Assembly (NCBI GenBank): GCA_000436735.1
Contig: FR887133.1
Coordinates: forward strand, 7,590-15,112
DNA from: Firmicutes bacterium CAG:170
GTDB taxonomy: Bacteria; Bacillota; Clostridia; Oscillospirales; Oscillospiraceae
Direction: 5' to 3'
DNA length: 7,523 nt
Shown here piece after piece: positions 1 to 5,474 of this stretch. Below the pieces are notes generated by a model. That model was given only the letters and a program-made list of their open reading frames with translations. It was not told where the DNA came from and did not search any database. How positions within the stretch are numbered: the stretch's first letter is position 1; every line of letters begins with the position of its first letter. A program made the position numbers and the translations under genes.

Positions 1-22
1 CCACACTTGAAGGACATAAAGT

Positions 23-55
23 GTTTTGCCCGACGTACACGCCGCCGGGCAAAAC
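23..55. repeat. Perfect 10-bp inverted repeat, wide loop
   Basis: The arms GTTTTGCCCG (23-32) and CGGGCAAAAC (46-55) are perfect reverse complements separated by 13 bases. No T-tract follows on either strand, so it is not a standard intrinsic terminator. It lies in non-coding DNA beyond the 3' end of the WYL regulator gene. It could be an operator, part of an RNA structure of a gene outside the window, or a relic. Its function is unknown. Confidence 0.5.
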
Positions 56-69
56 AAATCTACATTTTA

Positions 70-89
70 TTCCGCCGTGCGCGGCGGAA
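70..89. repeat. 8-bp GC-rich hairpin
   Basis: TTCCGCCG (70-77) and CGGCGGAA (82-89) pair perfectly around a TGCG loop. No T-run follows directly on either strand, although GGTTTTTG lies about 9 bases downstream on the plus strand. It is the second of three inverted repeats in the first 150 bases. Confidence 0.45.
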
Positions 90-114
90 CTCTACGAGGT
101 TTTTGACAGAATGG

Positions 115-146
115 GCGGAGCGCTGCGTTTGCAGCGCTCCGCTTTT
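115..146 (+). terminator. 12-bp stem hairpin, possible terminator
   Basis: GCGGAGCGCTGC (115-126) and GCAGCGCTCCGC (131-142) form a perfect 12-bp GC-rich stem with a GTTT loop, followed on the plus strand by TTTT (143-146). The T-tract favours the plus direction, that is, a gene entering from the left of the window. The stem also starts only 8 bases past the stop codon of the minus-strand WYL gene, so it may serve both converging transcripts. In the minus direction there is no T-tract. Confidence 0.6.
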
Positions 147-150
147 GGCG

Positions 151-1239
151 TTATTCAGAGGATGAGGCGGGCACTTCCGGTACGGCCTCCGCTTCTGCTT
201 CGGAGGGCGCAATGCATTCCGCTTCCGGCGCCGACTCCGCTTCCGGCGCTGCCGCGCCGTCCGACTGATACTGCGCGACGGCAGGGCCGCAGAGCGCCAG
301 ATACTTTTCCACGACCGCGCGCGGATGCAGAATTCTCGCCCGGTCGCCGAAGCCGGAGATCCATCCGAAGTAGATCGGGGAGACGGTGATCTCGGCGGTA
401 AAAATGAAATGCTCCGGCCCGTCCGGGATCAGCAGAACATCTCGCCCGAAGCGGTCAATGACGACGCCAGCCAGCGAATTGTGAAAGCGCATCTTGACCG
501 GCTCCGTCTCGCCGGAAAACATACCGAAAACGCTCCGGCCATATTTGGATACGTCCAGCTTCCGCGTCTGCGCGTCGCTGTAGCGCGGCTTGCCGGTCTC
601 CGCGATGTGCGTCATTTTATCCACGCGGTAATGTGTGATGCCGTGGCGCTCCGAATGCGCGATCAGATAGTAATTCTGATCGTCCCAGCACAGGGCGTAG
701 GGGCTGGCGGCATAGGTGCGGTCGCGGTAATGGCGCTCACGGTCAACGCCCCAGTCAAAGTAGCGGAAGGTGATCTGGGAATTGTGCGCAATGGCGTCGT
801 GGATGCGGTCCACGTTATAGTAGATGCTCTCGTTCATGGTCTTGACGCGGCCGGAGACTGTGACCTGCCGGCGGAGGCTGCCGGCGTCATGACGGCTGGC
901 GAGGGCCTCCAGCTTGGAGATCAGCTCCATGGACTTGCGCTTTGTCAGAAAGCGCGAGGCCTGCACCGCGTCCACCAAAAGCTTCAGCTCCGGAAGCTCA
1001 AAGGCGCGGGAGGCGAGGAAGAAGCCGCCGCCGCGGCCGCGCCTCGTGCAGATATCCATGCCGAAGTCCTGCAGGCAGGCAATGTCGCTGTAGATGCTTT
1101 TACGCTCGGCCTGAATGCCCCTTTCCGCGAGGTATTCCAGAATGTACTGGGTGGAGAGCGGGTGATTTTCGTCGCTCTGCTGCTCGAGCAGCTCCCGCAG
1201 ATAGAGAAGCTTCCGCTTCTGGTCGTCGGATCTCGCCAT
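151..1239 (-). CDS. WYL domain transcriptional regulator
   Basis: A cytoplasmic DNA-binding regulator of 362 residues. Residues 8-60 form an N-terminal winged helix-turn-helix (IYSDIACLQDFG is the typical recognition region). Residues about 135-215 form the WYL domain, with the diagnostic stretches WDDQNYYLIAHS and HYRVDKM. Residues about 245-315 match the C-terminal WCX region (FGWISGFGDRARILHP). WYL domains are thought to sense nucleic acid or nucleotide ligands; the ligand here is unknown. The start at 1239 is chosen because AAGGAGGGA (1246-1254) lies 6 bases upstream. The frame opens 29 codons further up, but those codons run through the likely promoter. The last ~35 residues are an Ala/Glu/Pro/Ser-rich acidic tail outside the family domains. 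The gene is divergent from nfo, which fits self-regulation or control of nfo, though neither is shown. Confidence 0.9.
   Translation of the reverse strand: MARSDDQKRKLLYLRELLEQQSDENHPLSTQYILEYLAERGIQAERKSIYSDIACLQDFGMDICTRRGRGGGFFLASRAFELPELKLLVDAVQASRFLTKRKSMELISKLEALASRHDAGSLRRQVTVSGRVKTMNESIYYNVDRIHDAIAHNSQITFRYFDWGVDRERHYRDRTYAASPYALCWDDQNYYLIAHSERHGITHYRVDKMTHIAETGKPRYSDAQTRKLDVSKYGRSVFGMFSGETEPVKMRFHNSLAGVVIDRFGRDVLLIPDGPEHFIFTAEITVSPIYFGWISGFGDRARILHPRAVVEKYLALCGPAVAQYQSDGAAAPEAESAPEAECIAPSEAEAEAVPEVPASSSE
218..249. repeat. 14-bp tandem-type direct repeat in WYL tail
   Basis: TCCGCTTCCGGCGC occurs at 218-231 and again at 236-249, exactly 18 bases (six codons) apart. On the minus strand the unit encodes the repeated APEAE motif in the acidic C-terminal tail of the WYL regulator. 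Such in-frame units can change number by slippage, so the tail length may vary between strains. Confidence 0.7.
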
Positions 1240-1261
1240 GTGCGTTCCCTCCTTTTTGTCC

Positions 1262-1290
1262 ATTTTATCGGACTTTACAGAAAAATGCAA
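1262..1290 (-). promoter_or_regulatory. Likely sigma-A promoter of the WYL gene
   Basis: On the minus strand TTGCAT (1290-1285) and TAAAAT (1267-1262) are separated by exactly 17 bases. Transcription would begin near 1255, giving a leader of about 16 bases that contains the AAGGAGGGA ribosome binding site. This supports the start codon at 1239 and argues against the longer reading frame. The -35 hexamer overlaps one of two ATGCAA copies. Confidence 0.6.
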
Positions 1291-1326
1291 GCTGGATTGC
1301 GATGCAAACGGCTTATGCGTCTGCAT
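1285..1326. promoter_or_regulatory. Cluster of ATGCAA/TGCAT repeats, possible operator
   Basis: ATGCAA occurs at 1285-1290 and 1302-1307. TTGC-GAT-GCAA (1297-1307) is an inverted repeat, and ATGCA (1302-1306) has an inverted partner TGCAT (1322-1326). The cluster sits between the divergent WYL and nfo promoters and overlaps the WYL -35, where an autoregulator would be expected to bind. The repeats are short, so this is tentative. Confidence 0.25.
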
Positions 1327-1360
1327 AGCGGACTTTTTCCGGTCATAAGGAATTCTTAAT

Positions 1361-1389
1361 TTGAAGATTCTCGCGGCCTGTGCTATAAT
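1361..1389 (+). promoter_or_regulatory. Extended -10 sigma-A promoter of nfo
   Basis: TTGAAG (1361-1366), a 17-base spacer, and a perfect TATAAT (1384-1389) preceded by TGC, an extended -10 motif. The predicted transcription start is near 1396, so the nfo leader is under 20 bases and holds AGGAGGAA (1402-1409). No terminator or other leader structure fits in so short a leader, so any control would act at the promoter itself. Confidence 0.85.
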
Positions 1390-1413
1390 TTAAACCACGC
1401 TAGGAGGAACGCC

Positions 1414-2250
1414 ATGCTTTATCTGGGATGCCATCTTTCGGCCTCCGGCGGCTACGCCGCCATGTGCCGCACAGCGCGCTCGATCGGCGCGAATACCTTC
1501 CAGTTCTTTACGCGCAACCCACGCGGCGGCGCGGCAAAGGCCATCGATCCGGCGGACGCGCAGACGCTCGTCCGTGCGCAGGAGACGGGCGAGCTTGGGC
1601 AGGTCGTGGCGCACGCGCCCTATACGGTCAATCCCTGCTCAGCCGAGGAGAAAACACGCGAATTCGCGGTGCAGACGCTTGCGGACGACCTGCGGCGGCT
1701 GGAGCTTACGCCGGGGAACTACTACAATTTCCATCCGGGCAGCCATGTCGGACAGGGCGTGGAGGCCGGGGTCGCATGGATCGCCGCCGCGCTCAACAAG
1801 GTGATGTTCGACGGTCAGCAGACGACGGTGCTGCTGGAGACCATGTCCGGCAAGGGCAGCGAGGTCGGCGGCCGGTTTGAAGAGCTGCGCGAGATCCTTG
1901 ACCGCTGCGAGAGGCCAGAACGGCTCGGCGTCTGTCTCGACACCTGTCACGTCCACGACGCGGGCTACGATCTTGTCAACGACCTCGACGGCGTGCTGAC
2001 GGAGTTTGACCGCGTGATCGGATTATCCAGACTCCGCGCGCTGCACATCAACGACAGCAAGAATCCCTGCGGCGCACATAAGGATCGCCACGAGGTGATC
2101 GGCGGCGGGTACATCGGGCTGGAGGCACTGCGGCGGGTGGTATGGCACCCGGCGCTGGCGGGCCTGCCGATGGTGCTCGAGACACCGAATGAGCTGAGCG
2201 GCTACGCCGCCGAGATACGCCTTTTGCGCGAAAATGTGAACACATTGTAA
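1414..2250 (+). CDS. nfo: Endonuclease IV (AP endonuclease)
   Basis: A 278-residue TIM-barrel enzyme that cleaves the DNA backbone 5' of abasic sites in base excision repair and also removes 3' blocking groups. The length is normal for the family. All nine ligands of the three-zinc centre can be placed by comparison with E. coli Nfo: H67 (VVAHAPY), H107 (NYYNFHPGSH), E142 (LLETMSG), D176 and H179 (CLDTCH), H211 (LHINDSK), D224 and H226 (KDRHE) and E256 (VLETP). The start codon follows AGGAGGAA by 4 bases. It has its own strong promoter and is divergent from the WYL regulator. The transporter downstream is 74 bases away behind a separate promoter-like element, with no clear terminator between them. 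Nothing suggests loss of function. Confidence 0.97.
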   Translation: MLYLGCHLSASGGYAAMCRTARSIGANTFQFFTRNPRGGAAKAIDPADAQTLVRAQETGELGQVVAHAPYTVNPCSAEEKTREFAVQTLADDLRRLELTPGNYYNFHPGSHVGQGVEAGVAWIAAALNKVMFDGQQTTVLLETMSGKGSEVGGRFEELREILDRCERPERLGVCLDTCHVHDAGYDLVNDLDGVLTEFDRVIGLSRLRALHINDSKNPCGAHKDRHEVIGGGYIGLEALRRVVWHPALAGLPMVLETPNELSGYAAEIRLLRENVNTL

Positions 2251-2267
2251 AGAAAAGGCACATTTTC
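2230..2267. repeat. Overlapping inverted repeats at the nfo/transporter gap
   Basis: GAAAATGTG (2230-2238) is the exact reverse complement of CACATTTTC (2259-2267). The inner AATGTG (2233-2238) can pair instead with CACATT at 2241-2246, so two folds exclude each other. AAGAAAA/TTTTCTT (2250-2256/2263-2269) is a third pairing. The stems are AT-rich and no T-tract follows, so this is not a convincing terminator for nfo. It ends one base before the TTGAAG of the promoter-like element ahead of the transporter, which makes an operator role conceivable. Confidence 0.4.
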
Positions 2268-2296
2268 TTGAAGATCCTGGTTTCCTGTGTTACGTT
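2268..2296 (+). promoter_or_regulatory. Candidate promoter of the AI-2E transporter
   Basis: TTGAAG (2268-2273), a 17-base spacer and TACGTT (2291-2296) preceded by TGT (TGN extended -10). The -10 is poor (three of six matches, including the conserved first T, A and last T). The region nevertheless aligns without gaps to the nfo promoter at 23 of 33 positions, sharing TTGAAGAT, CCTGTG and the spacing. The start point would be near 2303, giving a leader of about 20 bases with GGGAGGAAA. Confidence 0.45.
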
Positions 2297-2324
2297 TGAA
2301 TGAGAAACAATGGGAGGAAAGCAT

Positions 2325-3689
2325 ATGAAAAACGACACGAACCGTCCGTATCGGGACAAGCCGTATTTCCGCTGGGGGATCACCGTCCTGGTCGTCATCA
2401 TCATCAGCATCCTGCTGGTCGTGATCTTTACGGACATTCCGGGCTTCTTTTCCATGCTGAATGGCTTCGGGGCGATTTTGTCGCCGCTGATCTACGGCGT
2501 CGTGTTTGCGTTCCTGCTCAATCCGCTCGTGAAATTCGTCGATACGCGGCTGGCGCCCGCGCTGGAAAAGAAAAAGGCAAAGAATCCGAAGGCGCGCTAT
2601 TCTCCGCAGAAGCTCAGCCGCGCGGCGGGCATCGTGTTCGCGCTGGTCATTGCCGGACTTGTCGTGTATGCGTTTTTCTCCATGCTGCTGCCGCAGCTGT
2701 ATGACAGCGTGGCGGGTATCGTCAACAACGCCGAGACCTATTACAGAAGCATTGAGAAATGGGTCAACAACCTGCTCAACGACAACCCAGAGATCCAGAA
2801 TTATGTGGAAATGGGCCTCGACGAGATCTACAACTTCCTGCGCAACTGGGTCAGCACGAGCCTGCTGAGCGACATGCAGAAGCTCCTGACCACGCTGACC
2901 ACGTCCGTGGTCGCGGTCGTCAAGAGCGTGGCGAATCTGCTCATCGGCCTTGTGGCGTCGGTCTACATGCTCTGGTCGAAGGACGTTTTTCAGGCGCAGG
3001 CCAAGAAGCTGATCGTCGCGGTGTTCCGGCCCTCGGCGGCAGACCATCTGTTCTACCTTGGCCGCGAGACGAACAAGATCTTCAACGGCTTTGTGATCGG
3101 CAAGATCATCGACTCGCTCATCATCGGCTTTTTGTGCTACTTCGGAATGCTCATCCTCCGGCTGCCGTATCCGGTGCTGGTGGCGACGGTGGTCGGCGTG
3201 ACCAACGTCATCCCGTTCTTCGGGCCGATCATCGGCGCGGTGCCGTGCGCGTTCCTGATTTTGCTGGTCAATCCGCTGCAATGCTTCTACTTTGTGATCT
3301 TTGTGATCTGCCTCCAGCAGCTTGACGGCAACGTCATCGGCCCCAAGATCCTCGGCAACACCATCGGCATTTCCGGCTTCTGGGTGCTGGTGTCCATCAC
3401 GGTCGCGGCGGGCCTCTTCGGCTTTGCGGGGATGCTGCTGGGTGTGCCGGTGTTTGCGATCATCTATATGCTCATCTCCGATTCGGTCAATCTGTTGCTC
3501 AAAAAGAAGGGCGATACGACTGCGACCGATGCGTATTACGCCATCGAGCGCGTATCCGATCTGGAGCAGGGGAGCGCCGTCCCTGTAGAGGAAGCGCCTG
3601 CTGCTGCGGAGACTCCCATCGAGGCGGAAAAGGCTTCGCAGGAGGAAGCGTCCGCCCCGCAGGATGCTGCGGAGACGCAAAAGAAATAA
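2325..3689 (+). CDS. AI-2E family membrane transporter
   Basis: A 454-residue polytopic membrane protein of the AI-2E (TqsA/YdiK/YtvI-like) family. Members are implicated in export of autoinducer-2 or in sodium/proton antiport; the substrate here cannot be told. Hydrophobic segments lie near residues 17-36, 47-67, 99-121, 190-215, 259-279, 285-316, 321-334 and 351-385. Family signatures are NVIPFFGPIIGAVP (294-307) and LDGNVIGPKILG (333-344). The start at 2325 is chosen because GGGAGG (2312-2317) lies 7 bases upstream; an in-frame ATG at 2310 overlaps that site. The C-terminal ~45 residues (from about 408) form an acidic Ala/Glu/Pro-rich tail, probably cytoplasmic, outside the family domain. 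The gene sits between nfo and the cell-wall pair, and a terminator-like hairpin follows it. Confidence 0.92.
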   Translation: MKNDTNRPYRDKPYFRWGITVLVVIIISILLVVIFTDIPGFFSMLNGFGAILSPLIYGVVFAFLLNPLVKFVDTRLAPALEKKKAKNPKARYSPQKLSRAAGIVFALVIAGLVVYAFFSMLLPQLYDSVAGIVNNAETYYRSIEKWVNNLLNDNPEIQNYVEMGLDEIYNFLRNWVSTSLLSDMQKLLTTLTTSVVAVVKSVANLLIGLVASVYMLWSKDVFQAQAKKLIVAVFRPSAADHLFYLGRETNKIFNGFVIGKIIDSLIIGFLCYFGMLILRLPYPVLVATVVGVTNVIPFFGPIIGAVPCAFLILLVNPLQCFYFVIFVICLQQLDGNVIGPKILGNTIGISGFWVLVSITVAAGLFGFAGMLLGVPVFAIIYMLISDSVNLLLKKKGDTTATDAYYAIERVSDLEQGSAVPVEEAPAAAETPIEAEKASQEEASAPQDAAETQKK

Positions 3690-3699
3690 TGACGTTCCG

Positions 3700-3726
3700 G
3701 ACCCCTCACGGCCGTGAGGGGTCTTT
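3700..3726 (+). terminator. Terminator-like hairpin between transporter and SEDS gene
   Basis: The 24-base stretch 3700-3723 is a perfect palindrome (GACCCCTCAC...GTGAGGGGTC around GGCC), giving a GC-rich stem of up to 12 bp, followed by TTT. The T-tract is short. Beyond it TTCCG (3695-3699) can also pair with CGGAA (3727-3731), leaving TTT as a bulge. It begins 10 bases past the transporter stop and ends only 38 bases before the next start codon. It could be a full terminator or a leaky one that lowers expression of the SEDS-PBP pair. Confidence 0.7.
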
Positions 3727-3736
3727 CGGAAAATGG

Positions 3737-3757
3737 CCCGCAAGAATGCGGGGAGGA
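3737..3757 (+). promoter_or_regulatory. RBS-overlapping hairpin before the SEDS gene
   Basis: CCCGCA (3737-3742) pairs perfectly with TGCGGG (3747-3752) around an AGAA loop. The 3' arm runs into the Shine-Dalgarno sequence GGGGAGGA (3750-3757), so the first bases of the ribosome binding site are paired while GAGGA stays free. The start codon is 7 bases past the site. This may moderate translation. No ligand-binding domain is visible, so it is not called a riboswitch. Confidence 0.4.
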
Positions 3758-3764
3758 ATGCGAG

Positions 3765-5471
3765 ATGCTGGCAATTCAGACTTTTTTTGAAAATCTGTCC
3801 GGGATCGGCTTCGCCGCGATCTACAGCGACGTTCTGCGGTATATCCTGCCGCTGCTGGCGCTGCTGATCCTGTGGCGCTGCGGGCAGTCGCTGCTGACCT
3901 TCCGGCGGGAGCCGGAGGTGTGGGCGTGGCTTGCCGCGCCCTCCGGCGAGAAGATCCCTGTGACGCACTGGGAGAGCCTTGTCGGGCGCTCGGCCAGCTG
4001 CGACGTGGTGCTCGACTATCCGACCATATCCCGCCGTCATGCCGTCCTGACGCGCTATGACGACGGCAGCTGGAGCGTTTCCGACATCGGCTCCAAGGGC
4101 GGTATCCGCATCAACGGCGCGGATACGGACATGTGTGCCGTCGGCTTTGGCGACGTGATCTCGCTGGGCGGCGTGGACTTTACGCTCGTTCCCATCACGA
4201 AGGAGCAGGAGCGCATTCAGGCCTCCGTCCGCACACGCGCCGGCAAGGAGATCAGTCCGACGCTGTCGCTGCTGCTTCTGTCGGTGTTTCAGGTGCTGGC
4301 GTGTCTGCAGCTGATGCTGCATTGTGAGCAGATCGGCAGGATCGCTGCCTCCTTTGGCATTCTGCTTGTGATGGAGTGGGCGCTTTTCCTGCTGCTGCGG
4401 CTGATGCGCCGGAGCGGCTTCGACGTGGAGACAGTCGCGCTGTTCCTGACGACGCTGGGCGTCTGTGTGGTCGCGTCCTCCGACCCGGACGCACTCAAAA
4501 AGGAAATGATCGCGCTTGGGGCCGGGATCGCGGTGTTCCTGATCCTCGGCTGGTTCCTGCGCGATCTGGAGCGGGCGAAGAAGCTCCGCTATCTGGCGGC
4601 GGCCGCGGGCATTGCGCTGCTGGTGTTCAACCTGCTCTTCGGCGTGGAAAAATACGGCGCGAAGAACTGGGTCGAGCTTGGCCCGATCTCCTTCCAGCCG
4701 TCGGAGCTGGTCAAGCTCTGCTTCATCTTTGCGGGCGCGTCCACGCTGCAAAGGCTCATGACGCGGCGGAATCTGTTCCTGTACATCGTTTATTCGGCGG
4801 CGATCTGCGGCTGCCTTGCGCTCATCAACGACTTCGGAACGGCCATCATCTTCTTTGTGACCTTCCTCGTGACGGCGTTCATGCGCTCGGGCGATTTTGC
4901 GACCATCGGCCTTGCCTGCGCGGGAACGGCCTTCGCGGGCGTTCTGGTGCTGCGCTTCAAGCCCTATGCGCTGCGGCGGTTTTCGACCTGGCGGCATGTG
5001 TGGGAGTATGCGCTGACGAGCGGCTACTCCCAGACGCGCGCCATGATGTGCATTGCCTCCGGCGGCCTGTTCGGCCTCGGCGGCGGAAGAGGCTGGCTCA
5101 AATATGTCGCGGCGGCGGACACCGACCTTGTTTTTGCGTTTGTCGCGGAGGAGTGGGGCCTGCTGATCGCGCTGATGCTGGTCGCGGCCATCGTGCTGCT
5201 GGCGGCGTTCGTGGTACGCTCCGCGCCTGTGGAGCGCAGCAGCTTCTATTCCATCAGCGCGGCCTCCGCCGTGACGATCATGCTTGTGCAGACGCTGCTG
5301 AATGTGTTCGGAACGGTGGACATCCTGCCGCTGACCGGCGTTACGTTCCCATTCGTTTCCAACGGCGGCTCGAGTATGCTCTGCGTGTGGGGCCTGCTCG
5401 CCTTTATCAAGGCGGCGGACACGCGGCAGAACGCCAGCTTCTCCGTGAAGCTGCCCGGAAGGGAGGATTAA
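3765..5471 (+). CDS. FHA domain-fused SEDS glycosyltransferase (FtsW/RodA/SpoVE family)
   Basis: A 568-residue membrane protein that should polymerise lipid II into glycan strands. Residues 24-37 form a lone N-terminal membrane helix. Residues about 68-145 form an FHA phosphothreonine-binding domain with G74-R75-S76, S89-R90-R91-H92 and N117-G118. The SEDS core follows (about 165-550, multiple membrane segments): GAKNWVELGPISFQPSEL (298-315), INDFGTA (354-360), SGYSQTRAM (419-427), D454 in TDLVFAFVAEEWG (matching the essential Asp of E. coli FtsW TDFIFA), and GVTFPFVSNGGSS (525-537). The start at 3765 follows GGGGAGGA; an in-frame GTG at 3714 lies inside the terminator hairpin and is rejected. 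The class B PBP gene begins 3 bases after the stop, so the two form a polymerase/transpeptidase pair. Whether it serves division, elongation or sporulation cannot be told from sequence. Confidence 0.92.
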   Translation: MLAIQTFFENLSGIGFAAIYSDVLRYILPLLALLILWRCGQSLLTFRREPEVWAWLAAPSGEKIPVTHWESLVGRSASCDVVLDYPTISRRHAVLTRYDDGSWSVSDIGSKGGIRINGADTDMCAVGFGDVISLGGVDFTLVPITKEQERIQASVRTRAGKEISPTLSLLLLSVFQVLACLQLMLHCEQIGRIAASFGILLVMEWALFLLLRLMRRSGFDVETVALFLTTLGVCVVASSDPDALKKEMIALGAGIAVFLILGWFLRDLERAKKLRYLAAAAGIALLVFNLLFGVEKYGAKNWVELGPISFQPSELVKLCFIFAGASTLQRLMTRRNLFLYIVYSAAICGCLALINDFGTAIIFFVTFLVTAFMRSGDFATIGLACAGTAFAGVLVLRFKPYALRRFSTWRHVWEYALTSGYSQTRAMMCIASGGLFGLGGGRGWLKYVAAADTDLVFAFVAEEWGLLIALMLVAAIVLLAAFVVRSAPVERSSFYSISAASAVTIMLVQTLLNVFGTVDILPLTGVTFPFVSNGGSSMLCVWGLLAFIKAADTRQNASFSVKLPGRED

Positions 5472-5474
5472 GGC

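Noticed and set aside
1240..1326. 29-residue N-terminal extension of the WYL regulator
   Set aside because: It overlaps the likely -35 and -10 boxes, and the strong AAGGAGGGA site points to the start at 1239.
325..1359. Plus-strand open frame opposite the WYL gene
   Set aside because: It is a shadow of the WYL coding sequence, with no ribosome binding site or recognisable family. The minus-strand protein has HTH, WYL and WCX signatures.
3714..3764. Upstream GTG start for the SEDS protein adding 17 residues
   Set aside because: The GTG lies within the terminator stem and has no ribosome binding site. The ATG at 3765 is preceded by GGGGAGGA at proper spacing.
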